Notes: generated from the sequence alone by a model not told the origin. Counted from the first letter of the stretch, positions 1 through 13,144 are shown. The stretch: DNA of 64,000 nucleotides from Paragordius varius (GCA_964247055.1 OZ176051.1:13702001-13766000); one strand, 5' to 3'. Program-made: numbers and translations.

Positions 1-132
1 GACCCTTTAAAAATTAAAAAACCAAATAAATACAAAATTAAATAAATTTTAAATTCATATCATTACATAAATATATTATATTTTTATAATGTTTTATTCA
101 GAATAACTCTATCTTATTTGGTTATTTTAAAG

Positions 133-444
133 CCGCCAAATATAAATTCATTTAAAATATACAAGACTTTTAAGGTAAAAATTATCATATTTTCAAAATA
201 TAGACCAAAACCTCAAAAATAAGTTGATTTAAATGTTCTTGTTGAAACATAACTTCTTGATTTCTAAAAATTTAGGCAAATCTGAATATATTTTTCCAAA
301 ATTGCCAACTGAAATGAGAATTAAATAGGAGAAATGTTATGGTGGTTATTTTTACAGTCGCGCGTGATAGATATATAAGAAAATATTTATCATTTGTTAC
401 ATTTTTTACAACGTCTGCGAGGCCATTTGTGTTGGACACCTCTG
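133..444. mobile_element. hAT-type MITE remnant (family M, copy a)
   Basis: The right end GGCCATTTGTGTTGGACACC then TCTG is the inverted terminal repeat shared with copies at 11865-12268 and 45530-45802. It is followed by ATTTAAAA; ATTTTAAA occurs at the presumed left end, so an 8-bp duplication is possible, but the left terminal repeat is not recognisable. A 66-codon minus-strand frame inside it (272-472) is not considered a gene. Confidence 0.45.
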
Positions 445-1624
445 ATTTAAAACGAAAATTTTCACAATCCAAAAAAATTAAGGTACCATTGCACTAAGGA
501 GCGTAAATTTAAACTGAATTTGTTTTTCAGAAAATTATATATAGAAATGGTTAAAAGTATAATGGAGTAATATATATAATAAAATAAGTTTGTGTTTGAA
601 AGTTTAGACATTCAATGATAAGCGTTAAAAATACGAAATTAGTATATTTTAGGAACCTTATTTTATTTTGCTTACGTTTAGATTTAAAATACATATAGTT
701 ATATTTTTATATGATCCATTTTACAATGAGCAAGGCCCTACAAAGCGGGAATATTTTTGCCCCCTTACCGAATAAACCTAAAAAACCTATATATTTTGTC
801 TGTTCTTATATTTGGAAAAATATTGTTAAAAAATTAATTTTTTGTTCTGTCATTACACAGATATACAGGGTTCAATAAAGTTTTTCAATGTTGTTCGCCA
901 CAATCGTAAAAAATAATTATTTAATTTTTTTAAGCTCATTTTTGCAAAATTGCTTCCATGCCAATTATTTTTTTGATAAACTAAAGATATTGATACCTAA
1001 AAGGGTTATGATATTTATTCCAAATTTTCCCGATACTTGAGCTAAACGAGGTACGGCGTGTTTTTGATTCCGAATTGAAAGAATGGTTAATATTTTGTGA
1101 ATCTTTAAATTTGTCCTGTTGATATGGATTTAAACTATGAGATCGTATTCTATGAATTTGGGATAGTAGAGATTTAGAATTAATAAGATTTATTTAAAAC
1201 TAAATATAAAAAATATTAAATCTCTGGGGTTTTATAAAAAATAGATACCATGTTTAAGTTTAAATTTTAAAATATTCTTACTCTCTATCTTTGTTGTTAA
1301 AAACCAAATTATCGGTATTGGACACAGATCTATTAGTTTTCACGTTCTGGGGTATATTGAGCTTATTTGTATCTACAAAAAAATATTTAATTTTTTTCCG
1401 CGTTAAATTTATCATGAATACCAATGGTACCAAACAGCGGCCTGCGGGCCGCATGCGGCCCTAAGACTACTTTAAAATTGTCATAAGACCATATTGATAC
1501 TTAAATTATTTTTTATTGGTGAATTTTTTAAATATTAAACGATTTTCGCTTATATTAATATTAATTTTTCTAGAGATTTAATTTTGATATTTTTGCTTTT
1601 TACCTAATTTGAAGTGTAGAAAAA
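445..1624. other. AT-rich DNA without recognised gene; hAT MITE fragment near 1430-1480
   Basis: No exon-like sequence on either strand. Around 1435-1465 the sequence ACAGCGGCCTGCGGGCC followed by GCATGCGGCCC is the GC-rich core also found at 45541-45570, so it is a further fragment of the same hAT MITE family. The rest is homopolymer-rich and gave no similarity to other parts of the window. Confidence 0.4.
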
Positions 1625-2180
1625 TTTCCCTACATTAACACTTCGATTCAAATTGGGTATCCAAATACGCCAGACTATTTCTAAGTTAAAAAACTACTGA
1701 AAGAAACGAGCCCAATTTAAATATAGCTTCTATCCTAATAAAAATTGTATAAATAAGCCGAAAACAAAATTTAGTTTTGAAAAAAAAGTTCCATATCAAA
1801 CTACTTCGACTTTTTATTTTACAACATTTTTGCAAAATATAATGTTTATATAATTTTTAAGCTAAAATTAAAGCTACTTTTTCATTTAAATCACTCCTAA
1901 TATTGATGGAAACAGAAAAAGTGGTTTATTTAGTATTATTATTAAATTTAGCAAATGATGTAATGTTGACTAATTTTTACCTTGAGGGTTTACCTTAAAA
2001 TAAGTTATATCAAGTATTTTGGAATGAACCTTTTTATATATTTCGGTTCATTAATGTTATATAAGTGCAAATTTTTGCATGGTTTCGATTCCTTCTACAT
2101 TTTTGAAATATATTTTAAACAGGCCTGAGTATCCAACTATCCCAATTTGAATCGAAGGACTGAAATAAATGTGTTGTATC
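1625..2180. mobile_element. Non-autonomous TIR element, family R, copy A
   Basis: About 550 bp bounded by CTTCGATTCAAATTGGG on the left and CCCAATTTGAATCGAAGG on the right, an inverted pair. A second, inverted copy lies at 22185-22715, with shared interior pieces (ACTACTGAAAGAAAC, TTTACAACATTTTTGC, ATATAAGTGCAAA). No coding capacity. The class of transposon is not settled because no clean target duplication is visible. Confidence 0.55.
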
Positions 2181-2214
2181 CAAGTGTTAAAATGATTTCA
2201 AAATATTGGCACAC

Positions 2215-4365
2215 GTTGTTTTTCTTTCTTTATTCTATTTTTTTTTCTATTTTTAAATTTTTATTGCATATTTTTTTAAGCCAGCCTCTCACCTAAACTT
2301 TCATATACATATTCTTTTCATTGCTATCCTAGCATTCAACTCATTCCCATAAAATATTTTCCAGTCGACATCTCATTTCGACCTGTTTTTTAATAGCATA
2401 ATTCAAATTATATACTTAATTTTTTGAAAAAATTTACATAATATTTAAAGATAAATTCAAAGAATGGCATCTAATGCTTAAAACGTAAATTATCCGATGA
2501 AAGTCGTCTTTTAAAAAAGAATGGGAAGAAAAATTCTTTGTCGCTTTAAATAAAAATGTTGTTACATGCCTTATATGGAACAACATAATTATAAAAAATA
2601 CAATAAAACATTTTACAATCCATCATTTTCAAAATTACCAAAAATCATAAGGAAAGAAACGAAAAATATTAAAAGATTAAGGAATCATACCAGAAAGAAA
2701 ACTCGATTATATTTATATCTTTCTCCCAGCTATAACATTAGTTTCATATGAAATTTGATATATTTTGGGAAAAAATGTGAACCGTTTACCTATTTCCAAC
2801 TAATAAAAGAATGTCTAATAAATGGTTGCAATTCATTTGATAAATTCCATAATAAAGATCATGAGGCAAAAAACTTTAACTCTCAGATTCAACATGTGCT
2901 CGACGCATTGAAGATATGCCTAAATATATTTTTAACTTTTGGCTCTGAAAAACTGCAAATATTTTAGAATTACTATTGATTCTAGCACTGATAGCTCAAC
3001 ACCTCAAGTGCGCTCTTCGTGAGATTTTGCAACGACAACATAATCTATTTACCAATGAATATACCAAGAAAGGAAGTGAATTTATCCAAATACGATAATA
3101 ATGGGGTTTCGATCTGCACAGATGCCTGTCCCACTATCATTGAAATAGACAAAGGATTTATTACTCTTTTGAACAAACATAATTTGTAAAATTATTCTTT
3201 CACTGCTTTATTCATCACCAAAACTTGGTTTTGCGTGTAAAAGATGAATCACCTGATTCAGTAATTAAAACGGTTGTGGATATAGTTAACCATATCCGTG
3301 GCAGAGAATTTAACCATCCAAAAATTTAACTTTCTGAAAGATATCGACAGTGAGTTTGGTGATATTCTGTCACCGCTGCGAGACGACTAAGCCTTAGCAT
3401 AAAATAGATTTTTTGTTTTAAGACATGAAATGCTATTATTTATAAAGGAAAACAGAAATGACGATAAAACAAACAGCAAATGGTGGGTTTTATTAGCTTA
3501 CCTTTGCGACATTACTTATGAACTTAGTATTTTTAATACAAGTTTTTAAGGCAGTAAAATAATAACCCAATTTATCAAATATTTGCTTTTGAAGAAAAAT
3601 TAATAAAATATAAGCAAATAAATAAAACACTCCCATTTTTTCCAACACTTAAAACGATTCATGGAGAAAATATGGAATTTACCGCGGAAATAAATTTAAT
3701 AACACACAATCATTTATTTTTATCTAATATGATAAAATTCATTCGAGAATTATGAAATTTAAAAATTGTTTAAAACTCATTGAAAATCCATAGCATATCT
3801 ATATATCCAATATTAAGCAACTTGAGCATTTCGTTGATCAGGCGCATATCATCGAAGAATTCATAGATTTTAGAAATGATTCAAATAAGGCTAAATTCAA
3901 AAAGAATCGTAGCGAAGAAAGATATGTAGAGTGTGGCTAGATGTGCCAAAATGAGAATATAAAAAAATGTCTCAAGTTTTAACTGTTTTTCTCTCAACTT
4001 AAACGTGTGAGACGGCATATTCAAAAATGAGGTATGTCAAAATACATACAGAAATCTAACCGATGATCATATGGCGGACGTATTAAGATTGGCCTGTCAG
4101 GAAGCGAAACCAAGATTGTCAAAAATTATTGGTTATTATCAAAAAAATTTTATCAAAATTTTTTAATTTTTTAAACTAAATGCTTCAAAACGACTTTAAC
4201 TGAATTTACATGCGATACAAAAAAAATTCACTGTGCTGATTTAGAGTATAAATATGTGCATATGTGTCAAATAGCTATGGAATATTTGCCATTATAAAAT
4301 TCATGGCCCTCGAAAAAAAAATATTTTATTTGGACCGTCAAATTTTTTTGGTGAGTACTACTGAT
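2215..4365 (+). mobile_element. Decayed hAT transposon with ZBED5/SCAND3-like transposase, copy 1
   Basis: Broken plus-strand frames collinear with the transposase of the hAT group related to ZBED5/SCAND3/GTF2IRD2. Visible in order: the zinc-finger start near 2464 (MASNA-type start, QHNYKKYN), KLPKIIRKETKNIKRLRNH, WEKKCEPFT-like region and QLIKECLINGCNSFDKFHN (2755-2967), SEKLQIF and IDSSTD (2940-3000), CTDACPTMI-like stretch near 3115, TVVDIVNHIRG near 3270, and the C-terminal hAT dimer region with a match to LSKIIGYYQ near 4110. Many stops and shifts; no intact protein. The right end GTGAGTACTACTG resembles the terminal repeat of copy 2. The same family occurs at 31326-33656 in the opposite orientation. 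Confidence 0.82.
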
Positions 4366-5505
4366 GTACTATTCGCAAAATATATAATTATTTTAAATCA
4401 ATCGTATAGGAAACTCTATTTTTCATTGTTTTTAACCTAGATGTAAAGTATTACAAGTCATAAAAACACATATCACTCATACATTGAATTCACCACTAAA
4501 TATTTTGATTCACCCTTAACGTTTGCTTTTAATCCCCGTTTAAAATTAAGAAAGCTTAAATAATATTTTCGAAAACAGCTTTTTTTTAGTGTATAGAATA
4601 ACAGCTAATCACAAAGTAAACATGGCATGCTTATAAGGTATATTTTTGACGGTTGCTTCGTGATTTCAGCATTGTTCATATTGGGGGTCGTTTAGATATT
4701 ATTTTAAGAAAATAAATAATATACAGCATCGCATTTCCGCATTCTCTTTAATGATTTAATACGTTTCTTTCAAGAACAGTGAGTTGCAATTTTATTAGAA
4801 TAAAGAGCTGTACATGGCGCCTGTTCTCTGTTTTATTTTTCTCCCCCCTAAGATAATTATATCTGCATTGCTCAATGAAGGCCTAGTGCTTCATTAAATT
4901 ATGATGGATTCCTTTTCTTTTACTGATAGCGTCCTGGTTTAATTGTGTAGAGCGATTCGACCGATTTAACTATATTTTGAGCAATTCTAAATAGATCAAA
5001 ATTTTTTTATTTGTTTTTAGTTACAATCCGATACTTGTCCTAAAACTTTTTTCACCTTAATAATGGATTTTCATTTTCTTTAATATGTGTTTTGGCGACC
5101 AATTTTACACTAATTTGAGTAATTCTATGGATTAAAACTTCATCTTTATGGTTACAATGCGATTTTTGTCCTCACACTTTTTTCTCCTCAATCACTTCAT
5201 AGTGGTATTAGATTGGATATCTGCACCATAAATATGTTGGTTATCCATATTTGCTTGTTGTAGAAAGGTTTCCAATTTTGCTTACATATATTTGATATTT
5301 ATTTAAAACGAGATATTCAATCCAAAATATTATTTATAAACTAAATTGATATTATATTTAATATATTTTACGAAATTATGGTTAAAGTTTTATTTTGAGA
5401 TTGTGTTCACACAGCTGGGATCAAGGGATATAAAAAGTAACTTGTTTTCGGTCCCTTTTAAAAGGAAAGAATGATATACAAATTAGTCAGAAATGTGTTT
5501 AACTG
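4366..5505. repeat. Gene-free stretch with a two-unit tandem repeat of about 135 bp (about 4950-5210)
   Basis: Unit 1 contains GAGCAATTCTAAATAGAT, GTTACAATCCGATACTTGTC and ACTTTTTTCACC; unit 2 contains GAGTAATTCTATGGATTA, GTTACAATGCGATTTTTGTC and ACTTTTTTCTCC, with matching spacing. The two units are clearly diverged. The remainder (4366-4950 and 5210-5505) shows no coding signal on either strand. Confidence 0.5.
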
Positions 5506-7187
5506 AACTCGTATGTCTTCTTATGTTTTTTAATCCGCTCTAAGCCCACGCCATTTTTGTATGGCGTCTCGGTTTTAAACCGGACCCCTACCCATAGACC
5601 TATATGGAAAAGCGCGGAGTTAAATTCTTTGCCTTTATAGGGCAAATATTTGGAATTATCTTTGATACCATCGTCTCATGGGGTTTTCGAAAAACCTCAA
5701 CAATAATCGTTATGTGATGGCGTGTTCTTAGGGGCTTAAAGGCCCCAAATTAACGGCTGTTAAAAAAAGTTCGACCTTAATTTTTATCTAGTTACGAGTA
5801 ATATTCAAGCTTTTACTGTACTCATATGGTTTCATAAATTTTCTGTAAATTATTTACAAAATAACGCAATTTCTATATAGTGGCGCAGTTTTTGGCCGGT
5901 AGCTCCTTACCCAGGGGGTAAAAAAAGCGTTGGGTAAATTTTTTTCTTCATTTGGGGAACATCTGGAATTATTATGGATTCCATATGTTCCTATTACACA
6001 CATACGTTTTCTGAATTTTGGCTCCAAAGGCATGCTGTATCGAAATGGTGTCGCAGTTTTATTCGGGTAGCCCTTTAACCAGGGACAAAACAAAATACGC
6101 TCGAATAAAATATTTGCCTCAATTCGGGTAATACCTGAAATCATGACTGATTCCATATGCTCTCGTTTAAATTGCCTCAAAACCAATAAGTCATTCTATG
6201 GTGGCGCTGAGATTAATTAATGGGTAAATTAATGAAACCACTCTACCTAAATTTTTGCCATTTTACGGGTAATATTTCAAGCCCTTATTAAACTCTGATA
6301 GCCTGATAAGTTCTCTAAAATTTGCTTCCAAAGTCAGGCTGTATCGATATGGCGCAGAGTTGTGGGCGTAGCTTTCTACCCAGAGGCTAATATAAAAAAG
6401 ACGTTCGATAATATTTTTTGTATTTATAGGGGAATGGAATCATCATTCATTCCATATGTTCTTAATAATTTTTGGAAGAATGGCCTCAAATCTAAATGAT
6501 AGTTGAAGGATAACATATTTTTAGGGCGTAAAGGGCGTAATGACAGCTAATTAAAAAAAACAAACGACTAAAATTTTTGCCTTTTTACGGGTAATATTTT
6601 AAGCAGCTATTGAACTCATGTGGCCTGATAGGTTTTCTGAAATTTAGCCCCAAAGGCACGCTATTATATGACGGGGCAGTTTTTAGCGGTATCTCCTTAC
6701 CCAGCAGCCAATACAAAAAAGCACGACTAAAATTTTTGCTTTTTAACAGGATATACCTGGTTCTTATTAAAATTTTACGGTTTCATACGTTGGGCGAAAA
6801 ATAGATTCAAAAAATTATTTTTGTGGACTTAATTTTTATGAGAAAAAGTAGTGGGTAAAAAAAGGCCCAAAATTAAAAAAGCGAGACGACTATGTTCGGC
6901 GCGATCAAAAATAAGTAAACAAAAATCATATTTGAAATTGAATGGTCCAACACATTCACCGGAAAATTGTCTCAAAGACACGATTTTTGTAGACTTGTGT
7001 TTTCCAAAAAACTGTTTTGTACACGGGGTGGGCCCGAACTGGGGACCTAATTCAAAAAAAGATCGAAGCTATTGTTGGGGCATTCATTAATGAATATATT
7101 TTATCGATGTTTGGATTTGAATGGGTCTACCGGTTTTCAGGTACCAGATCACAAAGCCAGAATTTTCCAATTTTATAAATATATAGA
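5506..7187 (-). mobile_element. Helitron (non-autonomous), minus orientation, 3' part missing
   Basis: The 5' terminus on the minus strand is TCTATATATTTATAAAATTGG, starting at 7187 after an A, as in other copies. Homology to the copy at 18768-20831 begins only near 5505, so the 3' hairpin end is lost. The interior holds four diverged copies of a subrepeat with GGCGCAGTTTT, TAGCTCCTTACCCAG and a TTTTTGCC..ACGGGTAATATTT block at about 5869, 6040, 6347 and 6665. No Rep or helicase coding. Short open frames across the region (for example 5854-6186) are chance products of the subrepeats. Confidence 0.8.
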
Positions 7188-8092
7188 TATACAGGTATCT
7201 GATATTTTTAAATCTTGATTTGTCTGATCTGAAGCCATACAAATGTGGATGGTGAAATAATTTTAATAAAATATTTCTTAGATAATTCTTTAGCTTTTTT
7301 TGGCCCCCCTAAAAATTCATAAAAGTCTCAAAAATAATATCTTAAGTATTTTCTTTATATAATATACTTAGTAACATCATTCTAAAAGATTTAGTGAGTT
7401 TAATTTAACTGATCTCGGCGGCAGATGTATAATGATATTGAGAATATATCAAAATAAATTTTTTTTAAAATTACCATGTACTTATACATCGGTGTTTTAT
7501 TAAAGTTTTTTCAGATACTATGTTAATATCCGCTTCAAAAAAAATAATTTTTGAATGCCATAGAGAGTTTAACGCAAAATTAACCATTTTTTAGTATATA
7601 AAAATCCTAAAAGAAATTATTGTCTATTTTCATAGGATGTGCTAAATGCAAATTAGGGTGAAGTCGATAGGTTTAAGGGTGAATATAAATGTTTACTATT
7701 TTAAATGTTCAGGGTAAATTGAGATGTTCAAGGATCTCAAAAGCATAAACGTCAATTTAATTTTTCGGTGAAAAGGGTAAATTGTGTAATTAAATGGTAT
7801 AACATCAAATAAATATGTTTTTCGTTGTAGCAATTTATGTTAAGTATGATTTAAATTAATTTAATTATCATTTTGGAAAATAAGAAATAAGATTTAAAAG
7901 TTATCATAAGTATTTGTTTTTATGTTAAATAATTGTCATTTAATATATCTGTTAATAGAAAAATTAATTTTTTGCAATTCTTTGAATAACAATGTTAATT
8001 AACCCTGATAACTACTATATGTTTTTTATTTTTTGGTTATAATTTATCTAAAATTATATGCTGAAAAAAGGTTTATTTATTAGTAACCATAC
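7188..8092. other. Gene-free stretch, likely 3' flank or intron of the kinase gene
   Basis: AT-rich, with several GGTGAA/GGGTAAATT words between 7650 and 7800. No further exon of the kinase could be recognised. If the kinase gene continues past base 1, this is intronic. Confidence 0.4.
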
Positions 8093-10210
8093 CGTTGTCA
8101 TCTGCATTTAATGATTTTATAGAAGAGCATACGGATGATATTGAATCTCGGCCTAATCCATAGTTATATGGCAAAAGATTCGTATTTTCTAGTTTGTTAA
8201 ATAAAAAATGATAAAAAAATTTGATTGAATATTATGTATTATCTAACTCGGCCATAATGCACGGATTTGAAATTAAACTTTTTTTTGTTGTTTACAAAAT
8301 TGATGACAAAAACGATCTTGATCAGATCTTATCTGTCTAAATATTATGGCACTTTAAACTATTTAACAGTAAAAGACAAACACTTTTATGTCAAACTTTG
8401 GATTCTGTTGATAATACCTATAAGGTTGCCAAAAGGTATAAAAGTATAATGATAGCAAACTCCATCTCAATTGAAAAAGTTTCAATGGCAAATTAAATCA
8501 AAACATGGTCGATCGAAAATATAAATTTTTGCTGAAGCTTTGTTTTGGTAATCGTAACTTTTAAAAATTGCTAAAGAGGAAATTTAAACACTACGGTCAA
8601 TAATTATATATATTCAGCAACAAAAATTTTTAAGAAATTTACCATATTTAATAGTTTAAATTGTAGAATATACAAAAAAATCAAATTAATCATTTTTTTG
8701 TTAGCTTCGATATGAATAAGTGGAAAACTGAAACCTTTATCATATATAATATTTGAATTGGTTTCATTTACAACAGTATCGTTAAGAGTTGGATGAGACT
8801 CATTATGTTCAAAATCTTCAGCGTTATTTGAGGATACATCTTGTATTAAAACATGCGGTATAGGCCTGGAGGTTATAGGAATTTCTACTATTATTAATAA
8901 AAATTAACAAAAACATATTCAGGCAAAATTCGAATGAATATTTTTTAGGAGGTTAAGATAGATATATTTGTTAATTTATAAGCAAAAAATCCTTGAAGCG
9001 AACGTAAAACCCCAAATTGGTATCTTATGAAAAAGGATTGTTGATTACAAAATAATTATTAGATTGTAATACCCGGTGGTTGGCAGTTTAAAAGTTGAAG
9101 TCTGTGAATTTGCTCTAACACGGTTTCGATTCGTTTTTCAATAAAATGGAAATTAAGATCACCTTGTTTAGGGGTGTTTCTTGTAATTTTATCTAGAAAA
9201 ATTATTTGAAAATATATACAGTGGTACTCATAAAAAAGCGTAAGATAGGTATTATTTACTAAAAAGGCACAATTTTATATAAAGATGCTGATCTTTTGTG
9301 GATATACGAAATTAAAGGGTGGAATTAAAAAATACAGGTGAATTTCTTTAGTTACGGCTATTTGATAAAAAGTTTGAATTTTTATTTGGATTGAAAACAA
9401 ACAATTGCATTAAATACAAAAAGATAGATTATATAAAAAAAGGTATAAAGTCACTGTCAAATGTTGTTTTTTTATTTTCAATTATACTGTATCTTAAATA
9501 ATCATATAAGTTTTTATTTATGGGGAAGAAATTGGGTGGGATGATATAGCTTTTTAACCGAAATAAGTTCCCAAAATCTCTACTAGTGTTTAGTTCAAAA
9601 ACAGCATCTTCCATATCTTCGCCAAAGTCAGATGCGTCTCCATCATAATTGTGACTAGAAGTCCCTGAAAAACTCCGTAGTTGTTTAGATGCTTTGGACG
9701 AATTAGGTGGCTTTAACAAAAAAGAAATATTATTGGGTTTATCCTGTTTTTTCCTTTTCATGTTGTTTTCATCGTCAATAATATCGGCTGTTAAAGTATT
9801 CGAGCAAGTTATGGGAGGTGGTGGGCCAAATTTTACCATGTTTATAGGGGATTTGGGTGCGCCAACAGATAGGCTCTAATGTTAAAAATCAAATATCAAA
9901 TTTAAAAGTCAATTGAATATTTTTCTACTCTCTTAAAAGGGTATAATATTATGAGGGTACCTTAGATTGATTAATTGAAGAGTGTACTATTAAATTTGTG
10001 ATGGTTGCGTCAGAAGATGACTGATTAGATGCTTGTGGGGTAAGGGGGGCATGTTGAACCAAAGCTATGAAAAAATTGACTAGTTTAAAACATCCGTTAA
10101 TGATTAATAAAATTAAATTTAATGGTATATGAAAATATAAAAAAATTGTACATAAAATTTTGAATATTTTAATAAATTTATTTAACGGTTAATTGGGCTA
10201 ATTTTGTTTT

Positions 10211-10285
<75 letters not shown>

Positions 10286-10998
10286 GAAAATGTTGACTGC
10301 AATGAACATTAATAATTGTATTTAAAAGCGGTCAGTTCGGTTATTATTTTTGAACCGGTATTATAGCGAATAGCGGTAATGTATACATACCATTATTTTT
10401 TATAGAAGAAGGTGATATGGTAGCGAGGGAATTATTATTTTCAAAATAGGCAACTTTGCTTTCCTCAGGATGATCTATGGTAGATTCAGCATGGTACGCA
10501 ATATTAATATAACCATTTTTTATATTTTGTCCTTTGGCGAATGTTTCATCTCTATCAGCTATGTTAATAAAAGATGTAAAGCATTTTAAAAAATGAGTAA
10601 TTTTCGCTTCCAATGCTTTGATACATACACTCAGATCCTTTTGCTCATGACTTAAATCATATGATTGTTCAAAAAGTGTTGCTATCTCACACCAATCGGT
10701 CTGAAGACTGCCTGGGAGATTTTTACTTAGAGTACTAATGTGACGGATTCCATCATTTATGTTGCTTAAAATATCCCTCCAATCTTCCTTGGCATAACAA
10801 TTAGGATTGCTGCTAGAAATACTATCAAAATTTAGTTTTGTAAATATATTTTGGTCTGCATTTTTGTGTCGTGGTTGGTTTGGATAGGTTATCAACGGTA
10901 GGTCTCCAATACACTTTTCAGGATCTTTTTCTATCCCGTAATTAGTGACAGGCGGCAATTCAGGGGCGTGATCATCTTCGTATACCATGATACTCCAT
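8093..10998 (-). CDS. DGKD/DGKH-like: Kinase gene exons 13-18: post-catalytic linker
   Basis: Exon 13 (10998-10391, 608 nt) begins WSIMVYEDD directly after the catalytic core, as in DGK delta (WSVMAYE), then has an acidic stretch and a helical stretch ([20 protein letters not shown] to [13 protein letters not shown]) that corresponds to the helical linker of the human protein. Exons 14-18 (10064-9961, 9875-9488 or 9455, 9192-9073, 8887-8735, 8188-8093) are Ser/Asn-rich and poorly conserved; they are supported by open phase-matched frames and splice sites. Exon 17 donor (AAAG/GTTTC) and the two alternative ends of exon 15 (both phase 1) are the weakest points. If exon 18 were not spliced the protein would stop nine codons later (8066) without an accessory domain, which would be abnormal for the family. 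Confidence 0.72.
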
Positions 10999-13095
10999 CT
11001 AATTGATATAGCATATTATAATCAAAATAGAGGTTAAAATAATCGAAAACTGATCAATGGTATTCGATTATAATAGGTTGTAAATAACTTATCGGCTATA
11101 TCAAAATTAATTTGGCTTCACTCCAACTTTATTCCCTTGAATTTTTTCCTTAAATCTGGTTTATAATTTGTGTTATAAAGTTGGAGCAAATATGAAAATT
11201 ATTCAAAATTATTGCAAATATTGTGGTAATTTAAATTAACATCTGACCTATCTAACATTTTGACCGAAGCCCTTTCGAATCTTTCAATTATGGTCGGAAT
11301 CGATAACGTATCATCGAAGGTGCTTCCCCAACCCAAAACACGCGATAAATCATTACCTGTTCCAAAGGGTAATATTCCAACTTGGCACTAATTTTCAATT
11401 AGAATCGGGTATAATTTTGTTTTTACGATCAACGGATGTTAGAGTTTTATCAAAAATTAATTATATCAAATGAATTACTTTATGCAAAAGATTTAAATTA
11501 TCAATTTCTTTGAGGACCCAGCTTATACTTCCATCACCCCCGCAAATTAAAATACGAAATGGTTCAAATCGTCGAAATAGTTTCAACCTGTAGAAACGTA
11601 TAAATATACAATAATAAGTAAAGCGTCAAATAAGTAAAGGTATATTCATAATATAATTTTCCAAAGGGAATAGACTGCCATTTGTATTTAGAGTCAACCA
11701 CATTAACTACAGTCTAATTTTCGCATTTTATGAATATTCTAAAACTGCCACATACCCGAAAACAGGACCTCTTTCAAGTAAATCAAACACTTGGAGTGGA
11801 TTCAAGTATTGTTTAAAGCGTCGAATTATGCGTAAGCCCTAAATGCAAAAAATATGTATTAAATTAGGGGTATCCAACACAAATAGCTTAGCGGACCGCA
11901 ATCAAAAAATATGTGTATATTAATAATTATTTTAGATTTCAAGTATGGTTGTAAAGTATAAGACAATTTAACTAATATTTATTTCAAAAAATTTCGCTAG
12001 TTTGTTGTCGAAATTCAAAGGACTTATACAGAAATTTTTTATCAATATTACTAAGAATTTTTCAATTATTTCGCAATCTATCATAAGAGCAGTGTGGAAT
12101 ACGCTTTTTTAGGTACGCAAAAATGCTTTACAAAATGTTTAAAAAAAATAAAAAATAAATTTCAATCAATAATCTACGATTATTTTGATGATATATCCTC
12201 CGTTATGCTCAAAAAGTTAAAAAAACCCAAAATCAATGTAGTGAATATATTTGTGCTAGACGCCACAGTTTTAAATGGTATGTAAGACATCCCTGTATTA
12301 ATGGTTTCATATATATAAAATATAATAATTAAAAGTAATGCGTGCCTGTTTGTCCCCGCTCTTGGAATTGATAAAGACTATTAGCGGACTTATTCCCGTG
12401 TATTGCATGGATTTACAACGTTTCCTACAACCAGCAGCATTCGATGGTAACAAAATGCGATCTTGACCATTATAAACATTATTATCGGGATCGAAGTGAA
12501 ATATTTCATCTTCCGAATTTTCGTCCCCAAATACCATTTTATCTCCATTTACTTTTTGTGGATTAGGTCTGTGAATAGCAGTATGTGGGTAATTTTTTCA
12601 AATGGGCTATTTCATCTTAAACTAAATTTAGCTTTTTTTGAATTATATGCTTTACATCAAACAGTATCATTCTTTTATAAATGCGTATTCGCATTAATTC
12701 TACGTCATGCACAAAAAACATAATTTGGATAAAATACCCCGAGATAGTATTAGGTATACTATTGCCATCATCACCATTTAAATCGTGTGCTATATTGTGA
12801 TTTTCATTGTTTTCAACAATATCGTTACAATTTAACATGGAATTGAGGAGAGAACCTTGAACATATATGGGTTGAACGATAGACATTTTAAAGGGACCCA
12901 GGTTACAAACTATCGATAGTTGTGGTCGACACCGTTCATGTGTCTAATGTAATAAATTATATATATTGCAGAAATCCTCCTTAACTAATAAAAAAGTAAA
13001 TATAATTTTTTGAACATATTATTTTTTTTGAAAGTAATTTGCACAAAAAATTTACGATTAAATAACGACTTCGATCATCAAATATTTAATATATC

Positions 13096-13144
<49 letters not shown>

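Noticed and set aside
5854-6186. 110-codon open frame on the minus strand
   Set aside because: It runs over the diverged Helitron subrepeats; the same sequence is broken in the other copies, and there is no domain.
7340-7470. Possible extra kinase exon on the minus strand (CATCTGCCGCCGAGATCAG)
   Set aside because: Short, stops in all frames nearby and no match to the accessory domain.
9694-9879. 61-codon plus-strand frame
   Set aside because: Antisense shadow of kinase exon 15.
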